From: Siphonodentalium dalli
Lineage: Eukaryota; Mollusca; Scaphopoda; Gadilida; Siphonodentaliidae
Direction: 5' to 3'
NCBI GenBank assembly: GCA_032622095.1
Contig: CP136063.1
Location: forward strand, 149,537,379-149,601,378
Length of the DNA: 64,000 bases
The notes beneath the pieces were generated by a model. It worked only from the letters and a program-made list of their open reading frames with translations. It did no database searches and had not been told where the DNA came from. This document shows positions 63,101-63,849 of this stretch, one piece after another; position 1 is the first letter of the stretch; each line of letters begins with the position of its first letter. The translations under genes were made by a program, and so were the position numbers.

Positions 63101-63849
63101 TATCGCTTGTTGGTCTTGCTTTTAAGTTGAATGGTGTTTGTTAAAATTGTCCGAACACATTGTGTGCCTTTAAATATTTTTTAGTTGCATGTCACAGGTA
63201 AGAAAGTAGGCCAGGGCATGGAAGAGCGAAACTCTTCCATGTTTTGGATTGAGAGCATGAATGCATGAGTGTATTTTGTTTCTTCCTCCATGGTTATTCT
63301 TTGCTCTCAATAAAAAAAATTAAAAAAATTAATTTAAATAATCTGCACCATAAACAAATATACCCAAAACGGTCAACTACATAATACAAATATGTCTCTT
63401 ATAAGCTGGTTACAAAAATGGACTTGTGATTGTGTCCGTTTTCACAAAAGCTGGACTGTGATATGTTATTGTTAATAATAAACATAAGTTATTGTTATGT
63501 TATTTATTTTTATGAAGATCGATTAAACATTGTATTAGACAGTTACTACTCTTCCATTAATATACTCCCAGATCGATAGTTACCTCCCTAGGCATTGAAT
63601 GTACTTTGGGTCAATTGAGTTAAATCTCGCATGACAATTCTCAATATGGCAAACAACCACAAAACCTCGGCAATTGGACCACCAGGAATAAATGTACTTT
63701 TACAGTATTTTAAATCAAATTGCTTCTTGAGATCAACATTCTGCTTTTAAAAAAAATTTCTGTGATGTTTAAAAATGTGCTATCGCTTGCTATGACAAAC
63801 TGTTCTCCTTTTTTCAGATTTGGGAGAGGTCCTATTGTTGGGTCCACAG
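61..63849 (+). CDS. Multi-exon leucine-rich-repeat protein gene, internal part (16 exons)
   Basis: Sixteen exons were assembled from GT/AG splice sites and phase: 61-188, 7504-7660, 16839-16901, 19598-19659, 24021-24098, 24787-24835, 31422-31500, 34098-34200, 34512-34585, 37479-37509, 38190-38308, 40000-40088, 40796-40884, 42592-42711, 55015-55162 and 63818-63849. The joined sequence is open for 473 codons with matching phase at all 15 junctions. Residues 1-65 are SDS22-like leucine-rich repeats (LQTLNLSSNDI, LWNLDLSNNQI, LGTLVLANNNL). Residues about 80-125 form an LRR cap (DPYYRIHAIDCLPYVWMLDG, then LITSAERLQVKHFF). The rest is helix-rich (LCFLEELIQVRKNKMER, LVEETLKTAKL, LILEKLQDSTKYLSSKK) and ends in a basic segment (SVLSHKKQKERDEQQFPHLG). 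No signal peptide or clear membrane segment is visible, so an intracellular scaffold role is an inference. The start and stop codons lie outside the window. I do not recognise the orthologue. Introns range from 311 bp to 12.3 kb and are filled with transposons. Confidence 0.87.
199..2364. mobile_element. Inverted-repeat DNA element in intron 1
   Basis: Bases about 205-320 recur inverted at about 2240-2360. Both arms share CAGCACTGTGTAGGAACTGT, AAGTCGTTCTAT and GTGATGGTTCTTG...GGTTCCTTATGAT when the right arm is reverse-complemented. Imperfect arms of about 120 bp enclose 1.9 kb without a transposase. The outer tips and target duplication are unclear; the ends given are approximate. Looks like an old non-autonomous TIR element. 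Confidence 0.65.
2365..3960. other. Intron 1 sequence, no feature recognised
   Basis: AT-rich intronic DNA. Short open frames on both strands have no recognisable motif or splice support. A few short phrases recur (TAAATGAACATTTTGTC twice near 2560-2600), but nothing larger is visible. Confidence 0.6.
3961..5990. repeat. Degenerate 'GATAACTTGAGCAA' repeat, interrupted
   Basis: Sub-repeats of the phrase (C)ATGATAACTTGAGCAATATTC, then TTTCTTGATATTTG..., occur near 4010-4060, 4155-4200, 5720-5765 and 5830-5880. The phrase resembles the GATGATAACTTTAG family at 22.8-23.8 kb. It is split by a younger hAT-like element and by AATCGAATC-rich sequence (4270-4330 and 5565-5660), the latter ending in CGCAGGGCCCTA, a likely hAT-type end. 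Confidence 0.5.
4613..5501. mobile_element. hAT-like non-autonomous element with perfect 8-bp TSD
   Basis: The element begins CAGGGTTCGCACTGCC and ends GGCAAGAG...GCGCCAACCCTG. It is flanked by TTCGTTGG on both sides (4605-4612 and 5502-5509), a perfect 8-bp target duplication typical of hAT transposons. Subterminal sequence is rich in inverted TTTGGCAAA(A) motifs at both ends (4633-4682 and 5453-5473), as expected for transposase binding sites. At 889 bp with no long open frame, it is non-autonomous. Confidence 0.82.
5991..6581. other. Intron 1 sequence, no feature recognised
   Basis: Unassigned intronic DNA. Overlapping short open frames on both strands around 6120-6420 have no recognisable domain. 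Confidence 0.55.
6582..6720. repeat. 139-bp fold-back hairpin
   Basis: Two imperfect arms of about 65 bp (GGTATA...ATATCCCCATT...GTGAATCA...TTTACACCA) face each other around TTTGTGGTTTTAACCACAAA. The arms match over most of their length, so the segment could form a long hairpin. It resembles a MITE or fold-back remnant; no target duplication could be assigned. Confidence 0.7.
6721..7503. other. End of intron 1, no feature recognised
   Basis: AT-rich intron tail up to the exon 2 acceptor. No recognisable repeat or gene. Confidence 0.55.
7504..7660 (+). CDS. Exon 2: LRR and start of LRR cap
   Basis: The acceptor is ttgtttcttttag and the donor is TACT|gtaagc. The exon enters in phase 0 and leaves in phase 1. 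It continues the repeat as IASLDGLSRFVALGTLVLAN, then NNLKWSDLKQIRNIHILDIY and LYGNEQLAKDPY. The last tyrosine pair (DPY-Y) is split across the junction to exon 3 and starts the cap motif. Confidence 0.9.
9676..11199. mobile_element. 1.5 kb inverted-repeat element nested in the satellite
   Basis: The left tip TATGGGTGAATATCTGAAAA continuing CTGTACAATTTG (9676-9707) is matched inverted at 11168-11199 with one mismatch over 32 bp. The flanks are satellite of matching phase; ATAT lies at both borders and may be a 4-bp duplication. The interior has no transposase but carries many copies of the 14-mer GTAACAGGAGTGAC in both orientations. Confidence 0.72.
9873..10809. repeat. Cluster of the 14-mer GTAACAGGAGTGAC with perfect hairpin
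   Basis: Exact copies lie at 10210, 10228, 10248, 10432, 10447, 10603 and 10796 (+). Inverted copies lie at 9873, 10396 and 10411. A degenerate copy is near 10820. Four of them form a perfect palindrome: 10395-10424 is the exact complement of 10432-10461, separated by 7 bases. The spacing is irregular, so this is not a simple tandem array. Confidence 0.9.
13780..15155. mobile_element. TTAA-flanked (piggyBac-like) non-autonomous element
   Basis: The ends are TTAACTCTTTCGTTGCC and GGCAATCAAAGAGTTAA, i.e. inverted tips next to TTAA duplications. The surrounding repeat exists elsewhere in the window without the insertion: ACTGATCTTAAAGATATTAG at 13429-13448 is the intact site, while here ACTGATCTTAA is separated from TTAAAGATATCAG by 1.37 kb. 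TTAA targeting with precise duplication is characteristic of piggyBac-type transposons. No transposase frame is seen. It contains a SINE. Near both ends of the left and right interior sit GATAATATCGGCC(C) repeats (15070-15135). Confidence 0.82.
14549..14854 (+). mobile_element. tRNA-derived SINE
   Basis: The head carries pol III promoter-like boxes: TGGCTCAATCGGTTAG (A box) and GGTTCAAATCC (B box, 14613-14623). The middle contains CCGATGGCCGGTGGTTTGCC and TTTCCTCCACCATTAAAACTG, a conserved central part I associate with widespread invertebrate SINEs. It ends in the tail AAAACCCC(AATC)n at 14832-14854. No target duplication was found. Confidence 0.75.
15496..16273. other. Intron 2, short duplication, otherwise unassigned
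   Basis: The phrase TTTCAAGTCGATAGCTC(T/C)ACCC occurs at about 15545, 15579 and 15698, next to TTTCTGAGATACAAACAGAC, typical of a degenerate dispersed repeat just outside the fold-back element. The rest shows nothing recognisable. Confidence 0.5.
16274..16380. repeat. 107-bp near-perfect palindrome
   Basis: GGGATATAAGATTTTATGAA followed by ACTCGTTTGATAAATTTGAT is repeated inverted to end ATAAAATCTTATATCCC at 16380. Arms are about 46 bp with very few mismatches around a loop of about 15 bp. A young fold-back structure. Confidence 0.85.
16381..16838. other. Intron 2 end, no feature recognised
   Basis: Unassigned intronic DNA up to the exon 3 acceptor. Confidence 0.5.
16839..16901 (+). CDS. 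Exon 3: LRR cap core, 63 nt
   Basis: The acceptor is ttttgttacag and the donor is ACCT|gtaagt; phase is 1 in and 1 out. It encodes YRIHAIDCLPYVWMLDGRLI followed by T. The pattern YR..(A/V)I..LP.(V/L)..LDG is the classical closing cap of SDS22-type LRR domains, which strongly supports this short exon and the frame of its neighbours. A hAT-like transposon sits 34 bp beyond the donor. Confidence 0.93.
16936..18113. mobile_element. hAT-like non-autonomous element with perfect 8-bp TSD
   Basis: The ends are TAGTGCTGGGCGGTAT and ATATCGCCCAGCCCTA, flanked by TTTATAAC at 16928-16935 and 18114-18121. Subterminal regions are dense in ATATCG motifs (ACGATATATCG, AATATCGCGATA), likely transposase-binding repeats. 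The 1178 bp interior has no credible transposase. It lies in intron 3, 34 bp after the exon 3 donor. Confidence 0.87.
18122..19597. other. Intron 3 remainder
   Basis: Unassigned DNA. A small imperfect repeat, TTTTGCTATTTTACTGTAGC and related phrases, sits at 18295-18375. Nothing coding is supported. Confidence 0.5.
19598..19659 (+). CDS. Exon 4: helix after the LRR cap, 62 nt
   Basis: The acceptor is gcatattctttacag and the donor is GTG|gtgaga; phase is 1 in, 0 out. It encodes SAERLQVKHFFEDSALSDRP and V. The ER..V..FF helix directly follows the LDG of the cap, as in other LRR-cap proteins. Confidence 0.9.
19660..20044. other. Intron 4 start and copia 3' flank
   Basis: Contains the displaced C-terminal tail codons of the antisense copia polyprotein (19959-20060, minus strand, different frame). 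The rest probably includes 3' untranslated and LTR sequence, but no LTR pair could be identified. Confidence 0.45.
20045..21910 (-). CDS. Ty1/copia retrotransposon pol fragment (RT-RNase H)
   Basis: A 621-codon open frame on the minus strand, antisense to the host gene. Residues 85-135 resemble the linker after integrase. Residues about 165-400 are a copia-type reverse transcriptase: RWVITEKENGGKRVVKARLV, HSIDVKAAFLQG with the first catalytic aspartate, WKLQKCVYGL, and HVDD at 341-344 in place of the usual YVDD. RNase H follows (YTDASYANLSDRISSAGG, then STLAAEALSL). The frame ends in WIKTTNS at an early stop; the family tail continues in another frame as QIADCLTKGGADFHP, so a small indel near 20060 removed it. 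Gag, protease and catalytic integrase are absent; an in-frame stop closes the frame at about 21948. Otherwise intact, suggesting a recent insertion. The first codon listed is GTG and probably not a true start. Confidence 0.93.
   Translation of the reverse strand: MSSDEQKRQFDDIKDSSAVQIDDGECTDEDQEISGNKVNRRSDDDIQHGDRRNAANVQLDNVGELSGSQPEMHVGDTRTKDPSVKDIPRVGEIIAYRLRGSNEWMKAKVLSKGGKATGKNWAYMNIQEEDKDVMAGIDFMKDVDEWKKVDVIDEVNAVFIPVSRHDEENVRNAKQLELDNWKSFHVYEEVPYKDQKVMSTRWVITEKENGGKRVVKARLVARGFEEETDVQSDSPTAHKESIRLFLALASTYQFTVHSIDVKAAFLQGDEIDRDIYVQPPKECISKEPVIWKLQKCVYGLVDASGNWFLSMKKELDRLSCVQSKLDPALFLWQGEGMFLMHVDDILWTGSDLFKTKVIDCITKRFRCGKEMDSCFRYIGLDIEQDSEAVYLQQHMYTEELKQVQHAVNTKGNERGVYMEIVGQMHWLASQSRPDLSFDVLDLTTSSEISDSKFRQKLNKVVRKARNNVYKFVFPQLGNLDKLELVLYTDASYANLSDRISSAGGYIIFLKGGNGRCCPISWAAKKIRRVVKSTLAAEALSLVDGLDACYFVRSILQEMINKKGASDTHVPITCLVDNKSLCQNVHSTKLISEKRLRLDLASIKESVNKEDVSVKWIKTTNS
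22025..22230. mobile_element. TTAA-flanked palindromic MITE, copy 1
   Basis: Begins TTAACCCATTAATGACTGGA and ends GCTCCCACCATGAAAGGGTTAA. The interior carries CTCTTATATAT..GAG palindromic blocks. TTAA at both borders matches piggyBac-type targeting. It has the same family structure as the copies at 31062, 33781, 41309 and 42341. Confidence 0.78.
22231..22790. other. Intron 4, low-complexity phrases
   Basis: Degenerate phrases such as GGAAAAGTTTTGGAAAAAT and TGGAATTTCA recur, suggesting an old short-period repeat. No gene is seen. Confidence 0.45.
22791..23766. repeat. 'CCGGATGATAACTTTAG' dispersed repeat, internally repeated
   Basis: Begins ATACGCCCTTTTGAAAAAAAGG followed by a run of GTCCG units. 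It then repeats a module starting (G)TTGTCCGGATGATAACTTTAG at about 22894, 23061, 23217 (degenerate), 23398 and 23570; each module continues through GAGTTATGCCCC. It ends TTGCACGCCCAGCGTAGCTC. The layout is that of a dispersed bivalve-type repeat (family recalled in general terms, not by name). Open frames here are repeat artefacts. Confidence 0.7.
24021..24098 (+). CDS. Exon 5, 78 nt
   Basis: The acceptor is tctcattgtttcag and the donor is CGG|gtaagt; phase is 0 in and out. It encodes RHKLSRDAFVPSVLKNIEVN followed by GIFGDR. No domain is recognised. Its frame is fixed by exons 4 and 6. Confidence 0.88.
24099..24786. other. Intron 5, no feature recognised
   Basis: A 688-bp AT-rich intron with no repeat or gene recognised. 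Confidence 0.6.
24787..24835 (+). CDS. Exon 6, 49 nt
   Basis: The acceptor is aatttccgtttacag and the donor is ATAG|gtatta; phase is 0 in, 1 out. It encodes AVHLMTRFPRNGAANI plus the first base of a glutamate codon. It is needed: without it exons 5 and 7 do not join in frame. It is short, so the call rests on its splice sites and exact phase fit. Confidence 0.8.
25012..25693. repeat. C-run/G-run bounded dispersed repeat, copy 1
   Basis: Starts TTATACCCCCCGCAACGAGTTGC with a following G-run and GTATACTGGAATCAGCTTATCC, then GTCCGTC strings. Internal modules repeat ACCTGCGATTATGA and AAATTTTGTCCGAGC...TTTATTCCTACATTTT (near 25200-25290 and 25380-25500). It ends GGGGTATACCTCAGAACC...CATCTCTAGTT. 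Same family as 28531-29371. Confidence 0.75.
25694..26067. other. Intron 6, no feature recognised
   Basis: Contains a short duplicated phrase (ATGAGCACGTGAAACATC and relatives near 25815-25875), otherwise unassigned. Confidence 0.4.
26068..26209. repeat. 142-bp fold-back hairpin
   Basis: Arms of about 60 bp: CGGCAACATCG...GGTACATGGAGAT...AATACCT faces its complement AGGTATTATATCTCCATGTA...CGATGTTGCCG, around GAACCCC...GGGGTTC. A long imperfect hairpin, probably a fold-back element. Confidence 0.75.
26210..26977. other. Intron 6, no feature recognised
   Basis: Contains a partly duplicated phrase (GGGCACTTTATACT...TTCCTCAA near 26570-26610 and 26675-26705), otherwise unassigned. Confidence 0.45.
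26978..29869. mobile_element. DIRS-like element copy A (2.9 kb, deleted)
   Basis: The left terminus (26978 on: CTCCGTCAAAGATATCTTGC, CCACTGAACTATATGG) and the right terminus (to 29869: CATATAGTTCAGTGGGCAAG ... TTTTGAAAAATAT) are inverted repeats of about 200 bp. Between them, 29480-29585 is an internal complementary region: its first half is the complement of the left end and its second half (ATATTTTTCAAAATAAG onward, 29528) is the complement of the right end. Inverted termini plus such a region is the signature of DIRS-type tyrosine-recombinase retroelements. The body matches parts of copy B (27870-28040 and 28255-28510), but no reverse transcriptase or recombinase domain survives. A dispersed repeat (28531-29371) is nested inside. 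Confidence 0.75.
28531..29371. repeat. C-run/G-run bounded dispersed repeat, copy 2
   Basis: Starts TTATTCCCCCCGCAACGAAG, then GGGGGGGTATACTGGAGTCAGC and GTCCGTC strings, with repeated modules of ACCTGCGATTATGA and TTTTGTCCGAGCTTTTATTCC (28690-29210). It ends GGGGGGTATCCGTAGTCCC ... CACCTCTAGTTTT. It interrupts the body of DIRS-like copy A. Confidence 0.75.
29870..30606. other. Intron 6, no feature recognised
   Basis: Unassigned AT-rich DNA; a 69-codon open frame at 29859-30068 overlaps the DIRS end and has no support. Confidence 0.45.
30607..31012 (+). pseudogene. Non-LTR retrotransposon (LINE) ORF2 C-terminal fragment
   Basis: The open frame reads through KLRTYLLFKKEYRPEPYF, MFRISNHSLAFEKGRH and then CVFCCEDETHFLMECTAYTQ LR. 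The C-x2-C...H-x4-C zinc-knuckle-like motif preceded by KLRTY.LFK is typical of the carboxy terminus of invertebrate LINE reverse transcriptase ORFs. The polymerase domain is absent: 5' truncation, as is usual for LINEs. It is sense to the host gene. Confidence 0.8.
31062..31309. mobile_element. TTAA-flanked palindromic MITE, copy 2
   Basis: TTAACCCATTCATGATGGGA opens and CCAGTCATGGAAGGGTTAA closes. The interior contains two palindromes built on ATTCTCTTATATATG and its complement. It lies 112 bp before exon 7. Confidence 0.8.
31422..31500 (+). CDS. Exon 7, 79 nt
   Basis: The acceptor is tctggttttacag and the donor is AATCG|gtttgt, a weak donor; phase is 1 in, 2 out. It encodes (E)SDKRRLSYLAFKTQEDMKQ and then ISKYTN. 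Reading through the donor meets TAA four codons later, so the weak gtttgt site is required. The exon is charged and helical. Confidence 0.82.
31501..32966. other. Intron 7, mostly unassigned
   Basis: A short stretch of GATTCGA/TTCAAGATTC repeats ending GTCGGGCCCTAAC (31985-32082) looks like one end of an AATCGAATC-type hAT element, without its partner. The rest is unassigned. Confidence 0.45.
32967..33274. mobile_element. Possible small hAT-like element
   Basis: CAGGGACCAGCTAA at the left and TTGGCTAGTCCCTG at the right are inverted tips with two mismatches over 14. GGGAGAAG motifs lie near both ends. The 8-bp flanks (TGGTGACC and TGATCATA) do not match, so the target duplication is missing or decayed. 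Confidence 0.45.
33275..33780. other. Intron 7, no feature recognised
   Basis: Contains GATGGCGGATGGACAGACGA-type phrases that recall the dispersed GTCCG families, and a small duplicated ACATAATTTTATACATAA, otherwise unassigned. Confidence 0.4.
33781..34055. mobile_element. TTAA-flanked palindromic MITE, copy 3
   Basis: TTAACCCTTTCATGATGGGA at the left and TCCAGTCATGGAAGGGTTAA at the right, with internal CTTATATATGC palindromes and GCTCCCTATGGGAG. The best-preserved tips of the family. It ends 42 bp before exon 8. Confidence 0.82.
34098..34200 (+). CDS. Exon 8: helical segment, 103 nt
   Basis: The acceptor is cattcttttatag and the donor is ATA|gtgagt; phase is 2 in, 0 out. It encodes (R)IFEVMEQNLCFLEELIQVR, then KNKMERCNMLLILLI, an amphipathic helix ending in a short hydrophobic run that continues into exon 9. 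The run is too short and interrupted to call a membrane span. Confidence 0.9.
34512..34585 (+). CDS. Exon 9, 74 nt
   Basis: The acceptor is ttctctctttttgcag and the donor is ATTGG|gttagt; phase is 0 in, 2 out. It encodes TSLEFVLPVQLVEETLKTAK, then LNTI and a split glycine. It lies 311 bp after exon 8, the shortest intron seen. Confidence 0.9.
34870..35670 (+). pseudogene. LINE ORF2 3' fragment with 97-bp duplication
   Basis: The frame reads MLQKCAIRVLCNKKYRSLTE, then PLFKKENILKIYDI. This LQ(K)..IR...N..Y..HTEPLF....IL...D pattern is the region after the palm/thumb in many invertebrate LINE reverse transcriptases. Downstream the frame is broken. A 97-bp direct duplication (35173-35269 and 35270-35366) lies inside. 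The 3' end has the short repeat tail TATCCTATCCTATC at 35670-35684. Confidence 0.7.
35931..37434. repeat. 75-bp minisatellite, 14 units in two blocks
   Basis: Units start TTAACTAGGACCTGTACTAT and contain CACCTGTCTCTATACTTCAG then TTCATGCAGTACTATGGA. Six units begin with CCTGTACTATC at 35941 and every 75 bp to 36316; eight more run from 36846 to 37371. Units are nearly identical (G/A at GGAGTT/GGAATT and a few others). Because 75 is divisible by three, long open frames of a 25-residue repeat appear; I treat these as artefacts. The array is split by a MITE at 36385-36835. Confidence 0.95.
36385..36835. mobile_element. Harbinger-like MITE inside the minisatellite
   Basis: The tips GGTTACACTGGTGTAAAT (36385) and ATTTACACCAGTGTAACC (ending 36835) are perfect inverted repeats. 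TTA lies on both sides (36382-36384 and 36836-36838). The unit spacing across it is 530 bp, i.e. 75 plus 455 (451-bp element, 3-bp duplication and one extra T), so it inserted into one unit. A TTA target duplication fits the PIF/Harbinger preference for TWA. Confidence 0.83.
37479..37509 (+). CDS. Exon 10: 31-nt microexon
   Basis: The acceptor tgtgcattcttttgag is weak (GAG) and the donor is CAG|gtgagt; phase is 2 in, 0 out. It encodes (G)AAKIDRDDNQ. It is required to bridge exon 9 (phase 2) and exon 11 (phase 0), and gives a smooth LNTIG-AAKIDRDDNQ-DGGLGDKLY reading. It lies about 45 bp after the end of the 75-bp minisatellite. Confidence 0.78.
37510..38189. other. Intron 10, no feature recognised
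   Basis: 680 bp; contains a short inverted repeat around TCAACAAATCATTTGTTGA (38050-38070). Nothing else is seen. Confidence 0.5.
38190..38308 (+). CDS. Exon 11, 119 nt
   Basis: The acceptor is cattttcaatcccag and the donor is ACAGT|gtaaga; phase is 0 in, 2 out. It encodes DGGLGDKLYRGMFYTVAELV, then KLCHFNGVGGKIQKTKLNT. A second frame is also open but would not fit exons 10 and 12. The segment is helical with no named domain recognised. Confidence 0.9.
38309..39999. other. Intron 11, no feature recognised
   Basis: Unassigned AT-rich intron. Open frames at 39078-39455 and 39799-40005 show no domain; the latter runs into the exon 12 region in the wrong frame. Confidence 0.55.
40000..40088 (+). 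CDS. Exon 12, 89 nt
   Basis: The acceptor is gtgttatatttgcag and the donor is CCAG|gtaagt; phase is 2 in, 1 out. It encodes (V)YRDYKCLIASEVVQLLCIV, then PAFFNYMEDP. Hydrophobic helix packing positions suggest an alpha-solenoid-like core; this is inference. Confidence 0.9.
40089..40795. other. Intron 12, faint short-period repeat
   Basis: Degenerate AGAGAGCCC...AGCATC/CACC phrases (40235-40320) form a weak tandem. Otherwise unassigned. Confidence 0.45.
40796..40884 (+). CDS. Exon 13, 89 nt
   Basis: The acceptor is atctttttcatttcag and the donor is GGG|gtaaat; phase is 1 in, 0 out. It encodes (G)IKNLLYVATQEISIADSIL, then NLKESVKQKG. A CCAAT-rich 16-bp tandem repeat starts 40 bp downstream. 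Confidence 0.9.
40924..41005. repeat. 16-bp tandem repeat with CCAAT motifs
   Basis: Units AACCAATCAGAAGGGA occur at an exact 16-bp period, with CCAATCAG at 40942, 40958, 40974 and 40990 and diverged units at each side. It begins 40 bp into intron 13. Confidence 0.85.
41006..41308. other. Intron 13, no feature recognised
   Basis: AT-rich; a 61-codon open frame at 41127-41312 has no support. Confidence 0.4.
41309..41499. mobile_element. TTAA-flanked palindromic MITE, copy 4
   Basis: TTAACCCTCTTATGATGGGA opens; GCTCCCATCATGAAAGTGTTAA closes, with internal CTCTTATATGTGC blocks. It is the most diverged copy. Confidence 0.72.
41500..42052. other. Intron 13, no feature recognised
   Basis: Contains a short direct duplication of GAATTTGGACAGTGCTTA at 41930-41962; otherwise unassigned. 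Confidence 0.45.
42065..42314. mobile_element. 250-bp nested palindrome with 12-bp flanking repeat
   Basis: The outer arms (CCTTGAAATAGGGTGCCTGT... and its complement ending CTATTTCAAGG) enclose two complete 91-bp palindromes at 42095-42185 and 42198-42288, each built from CAGAATGAGGTCCCCAGAGG, GTGAATTT and the inverse. CAAGGTAGTTAC flanks the whole on both sides (42053-42064 and 42315-42326), a perfect 12-bp direct repeat that may be a target duplication. The same 91-bp module recurs at 51.5-52.6 kb. Confidence 0.82.
42341..42548. mobile_element. TTAA-flanked palindromic MITE, copy 5
   Basis: TTAACCCTTCCATGACTGGA opens; CCCATCATAAAATGGTTAA closes. It has internal ATATATGCGAG/CTCGCATATAT palindromes. 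It ends 43 bp before exon 14, so its right end lies where the branchpoint region of that exon would be expected. Confidence 0.78.
42592..42711 (+). CDS. Exon 14, 120 nt
   Basis: The acceptor is tattatattttacag and the donor is AAT|gtaagt; phase is 0 in and out. It encodes GDDEMFCEEVSSLILEKLQD, then STKYLSSKKLRVERTDHILN. The exon is hemmed in by mobile DNA: a TTAA-flanked MITE ends 43 bp before it and DIRS-like copy B begins about 85 bp after it. Confidence 0.92.
43565..43690 (+). other. tRNA-like sequence (SINE head or tRNA relic)
   Basis: CACCGTAGCCGAGTGGTTAT resembles a tRNA D-arm with A box (TAGCCGAGTGG). CCATCGGACTGCAAAC could be an anticodon arm, and AGAGTTCAACTCC near 43667 resembles a B box. 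The spacing is too long for a normal tRNA and the acceptor stem does not close, so a tRNA-derived repeat is more likely than a functional gene. Confidence 0.35.
43921..45307. mobile_element. hAT-like element, AATCGAATC family copy 1
   Basis: The tips TAGGGTCCTGCGAATT and ATTCGCAGGACCCTA are flanked by TAACAAAT / TAAAAAAT (43913-43920, 45308-45315), an 8-bp duplication with one mismatch. AATCGAATATCGAATCGA arrays lie just inside both tips. At 1387 bp with no transposase, it is non-autonomous. It is nested in DIRS-like copy B and is a near-full copy of the backbone of the 56270-62593 element, providing the empty site for DIRS-like copy C. Confidence 0.87.
45443..45847. mobile_element. hAT-like MITE (TAGGGCTGCAACG)
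   Basis: The tips TAGGGCTGCAACG and CGTTGCAGCCCTA are perfect inverted repeats, flanked by ATGAGTCC / ATGACTCC (45435-45442, 45848-45855), an 8-bp duplication with one mismatch. GATACGATAC-type subterminal repeats are present. The tip sequence is of a kind common to hAT MITEs in many animals. Confidence 0.88.
46029..46405. mobile_element. hAT-like MITE (CAGGGGCGCCGGAAG)
   Basis: The tips CAGGGGCGCCGGAAG and CTTCCGGCGCCCCTG are perfect over 15 bp, with a perfect 8-bp duplication TCGGCAGT at 46021-46028 and 46406-46413. Interior 377 bp with GC-rich right half (TGCCCCCGCTCGCCCCCC). A proline/alanine-rich frame here is an artefact of that composition. Confidence 0.9.
49180..50480. repeat. Degenerate ~200-bp tandem repeat
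   Basis: Modules containing CCCTCATC(C/T)(A/G)AT...CCAAACTTCAT...GGATCTTCGG followed by CTAGATGGGAGCCATC recur near 49410, 49690, 49880, 50010, 50130 and 50290. They alternate with ATGG(C/A)(A/G)GCCA(T/G)...ATCTTGAATTT phrases. An old dispersed repeat with no coding content. Confidence 0.6.
50496..51335. repeat. 'AGCTCACCTGAGAC...GTCCGTCCG' dispersed repeat
   Basis: Opens TTAGCTCACCTGAGACGAAG and GGTGGAGCTATAG, then a GTCCG/GTCCAT run. Modules repeating TTTGGTGTGGATGTTCCCTA and GATTTGTTCAAATGAGGTCAC follow (50640-50720, 50795-50850, 50975-51010). This opening is one I associate with an abundant bivalve repeat (general recall). Related degraded modules continue at 52720-53220. Confidence 0.72.
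51530..52720. repeat. ~435-bp tandem repeat carrying AGAATGAGG palindromes
   Basis: CCTCATCTTCTGGGAAGTAT recurs at about 51629, 51683, 52125 and 52555; the last intervals are 442 and 430 bp. Each long unit carries the palindromic module CAGAATGAGGTCCCCAGAGG...CCTCTGGGGACCTCATTCTG: complete at 51875-51965 and with its loop deleted at 52321-52385. A more diverged half-palindrome (51535-51615, 52045-52113, 52475-52550) is also repeated. The module matches the nested palindrome at 42.1 kb. Confidence 0.82.
52721..53360. repeat. Degenerate 'GGTCAAATAGGGGC' modules
   Basis: ATGGGATCACAAAGTCAAAT, ATGGGGTCACCTGGTCAAAT, ATGAGGTCACCAGGTTAAAT and ATGAGGTCAACCTGTCAAGA recur at roughly 130-180 bp intervals, the same theme as the 50.5 kb repeat, so this is probably its separated 3' part. 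Confidence 0.6.
53361..53582. other. GC-rich segment open on both strands
   Basis: A segment richer in G and C than its surroundings, open for about 70 codons on both strands (plus: EVSVVKFQPKTWESGSRSGG; minus: LGWNFTTDTSNFLNCWKFPI). No splice-site combination fits exon 14 or 15 phase, and no family is recognised. It could be a transposon relic. Confidence 0.3.
53646..53675 (+). CDS. Possible extra 30-nt exon
   Basis: A good acceptor (tgttttggtctccag) and a donor (CTG|gtgagc) frame exactly 30 nt that read SPSLISLCSL in phase 0, matching both flanking exons, so inclusion or skipping keeps frame. Its short length makes chance occurrence likely. It could be an alternative microexon or nothing. 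Confidence 0.3.
53676..55014. other. Intron 14 end, no feature recognised
   Basis: Unassigned AT-rich intron up to exon 15. No convincing repeat or gene. Confidence 0.5.
55015..55162 (+). CDS. Exon 15: basic, serine-rich segment, 148 nt
   Basis: The acceptor is gttatcattccag and the donor is CCAC|gtaagc; phase is 0 in, 1 out. It encodes QTKALPMKTRHTSLSTAEYL, then LKGKTSPDHRPTSVLSHKKQ and KERDEQQFP. The composition looks disordered and basic; the KKQKER cluster could be a nuclear-localisation or interaction patch (inference). A 12.3 kb transposon-filled intron precedes it. Confidence 0.9.
55163..56261. repeat. Last intron start with 130-bp duplication
   Basis: ATG(T)TCCACTATCCCTTAGAT...GGCTATGATCACAGTTTCT...ATCGTTATAATGTGAATGGC occurs at 55571-55700 and 55701-55830, a near-identical tandem pair with 130-bp period. 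A weaker related stretch lies near 55330-55500. The remainder is unassigned. Confidence 0.65.
59640..60780. repeat. ~190-bp repeats within DIRS-like copy C
   Basis: TGTTCTGGGTGGGGAAGACT...GCCAAA(C/T)(G/A)GCCTTCTG...GGTGCAGTGGCCCACATC...AAGATGGGGTCCA occurs at 59657, 60412 and 60599; the last two are adjacent (187-bp period). The first differs in the middle. The segment is open on both strands; a coding role is unproven. Confidence 0.75.
60165..60318 (+). pseudogene. Possible acidic coding relic in DIRS-like copy C
   Basis: One frame reads SASRGVGRFDDDEQESRVDS, then GSSGTLSDEDSDVPLLSDFV and QDEDTG before a stop. The acidic, serine-rich composition is unlike random intronic translation here and resembles the N-terminal part of retroelement Gag proteins. 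No homologue is recognised; chance cannot be excluded. Confidence 0.3.
62602..63817. other. Last intron remainder, no feature recognised
   Basis: Unassigned AT-rich DNA to the exon 16 acceptor. GAAGAGCGAAACTCTTC (63220-63240) is a small palindrome. No other structure is seen. Confidence 0.55.
63818..63849 (+). CDS. Exon 16: last exon visible, 32 nt
   Basis: The acceptor is gttctccttttttcag and the donor is CAG|gtaagt; phase is 1 in, 0 out. It encodes (H)LGEVLLLGPQ, following QQFP in exon 15. The gene continues beyond the window because no stop codon is reached. Phase-neutral exons could be missed in the 8.7 kb intron before it. Confidence 0.8.
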
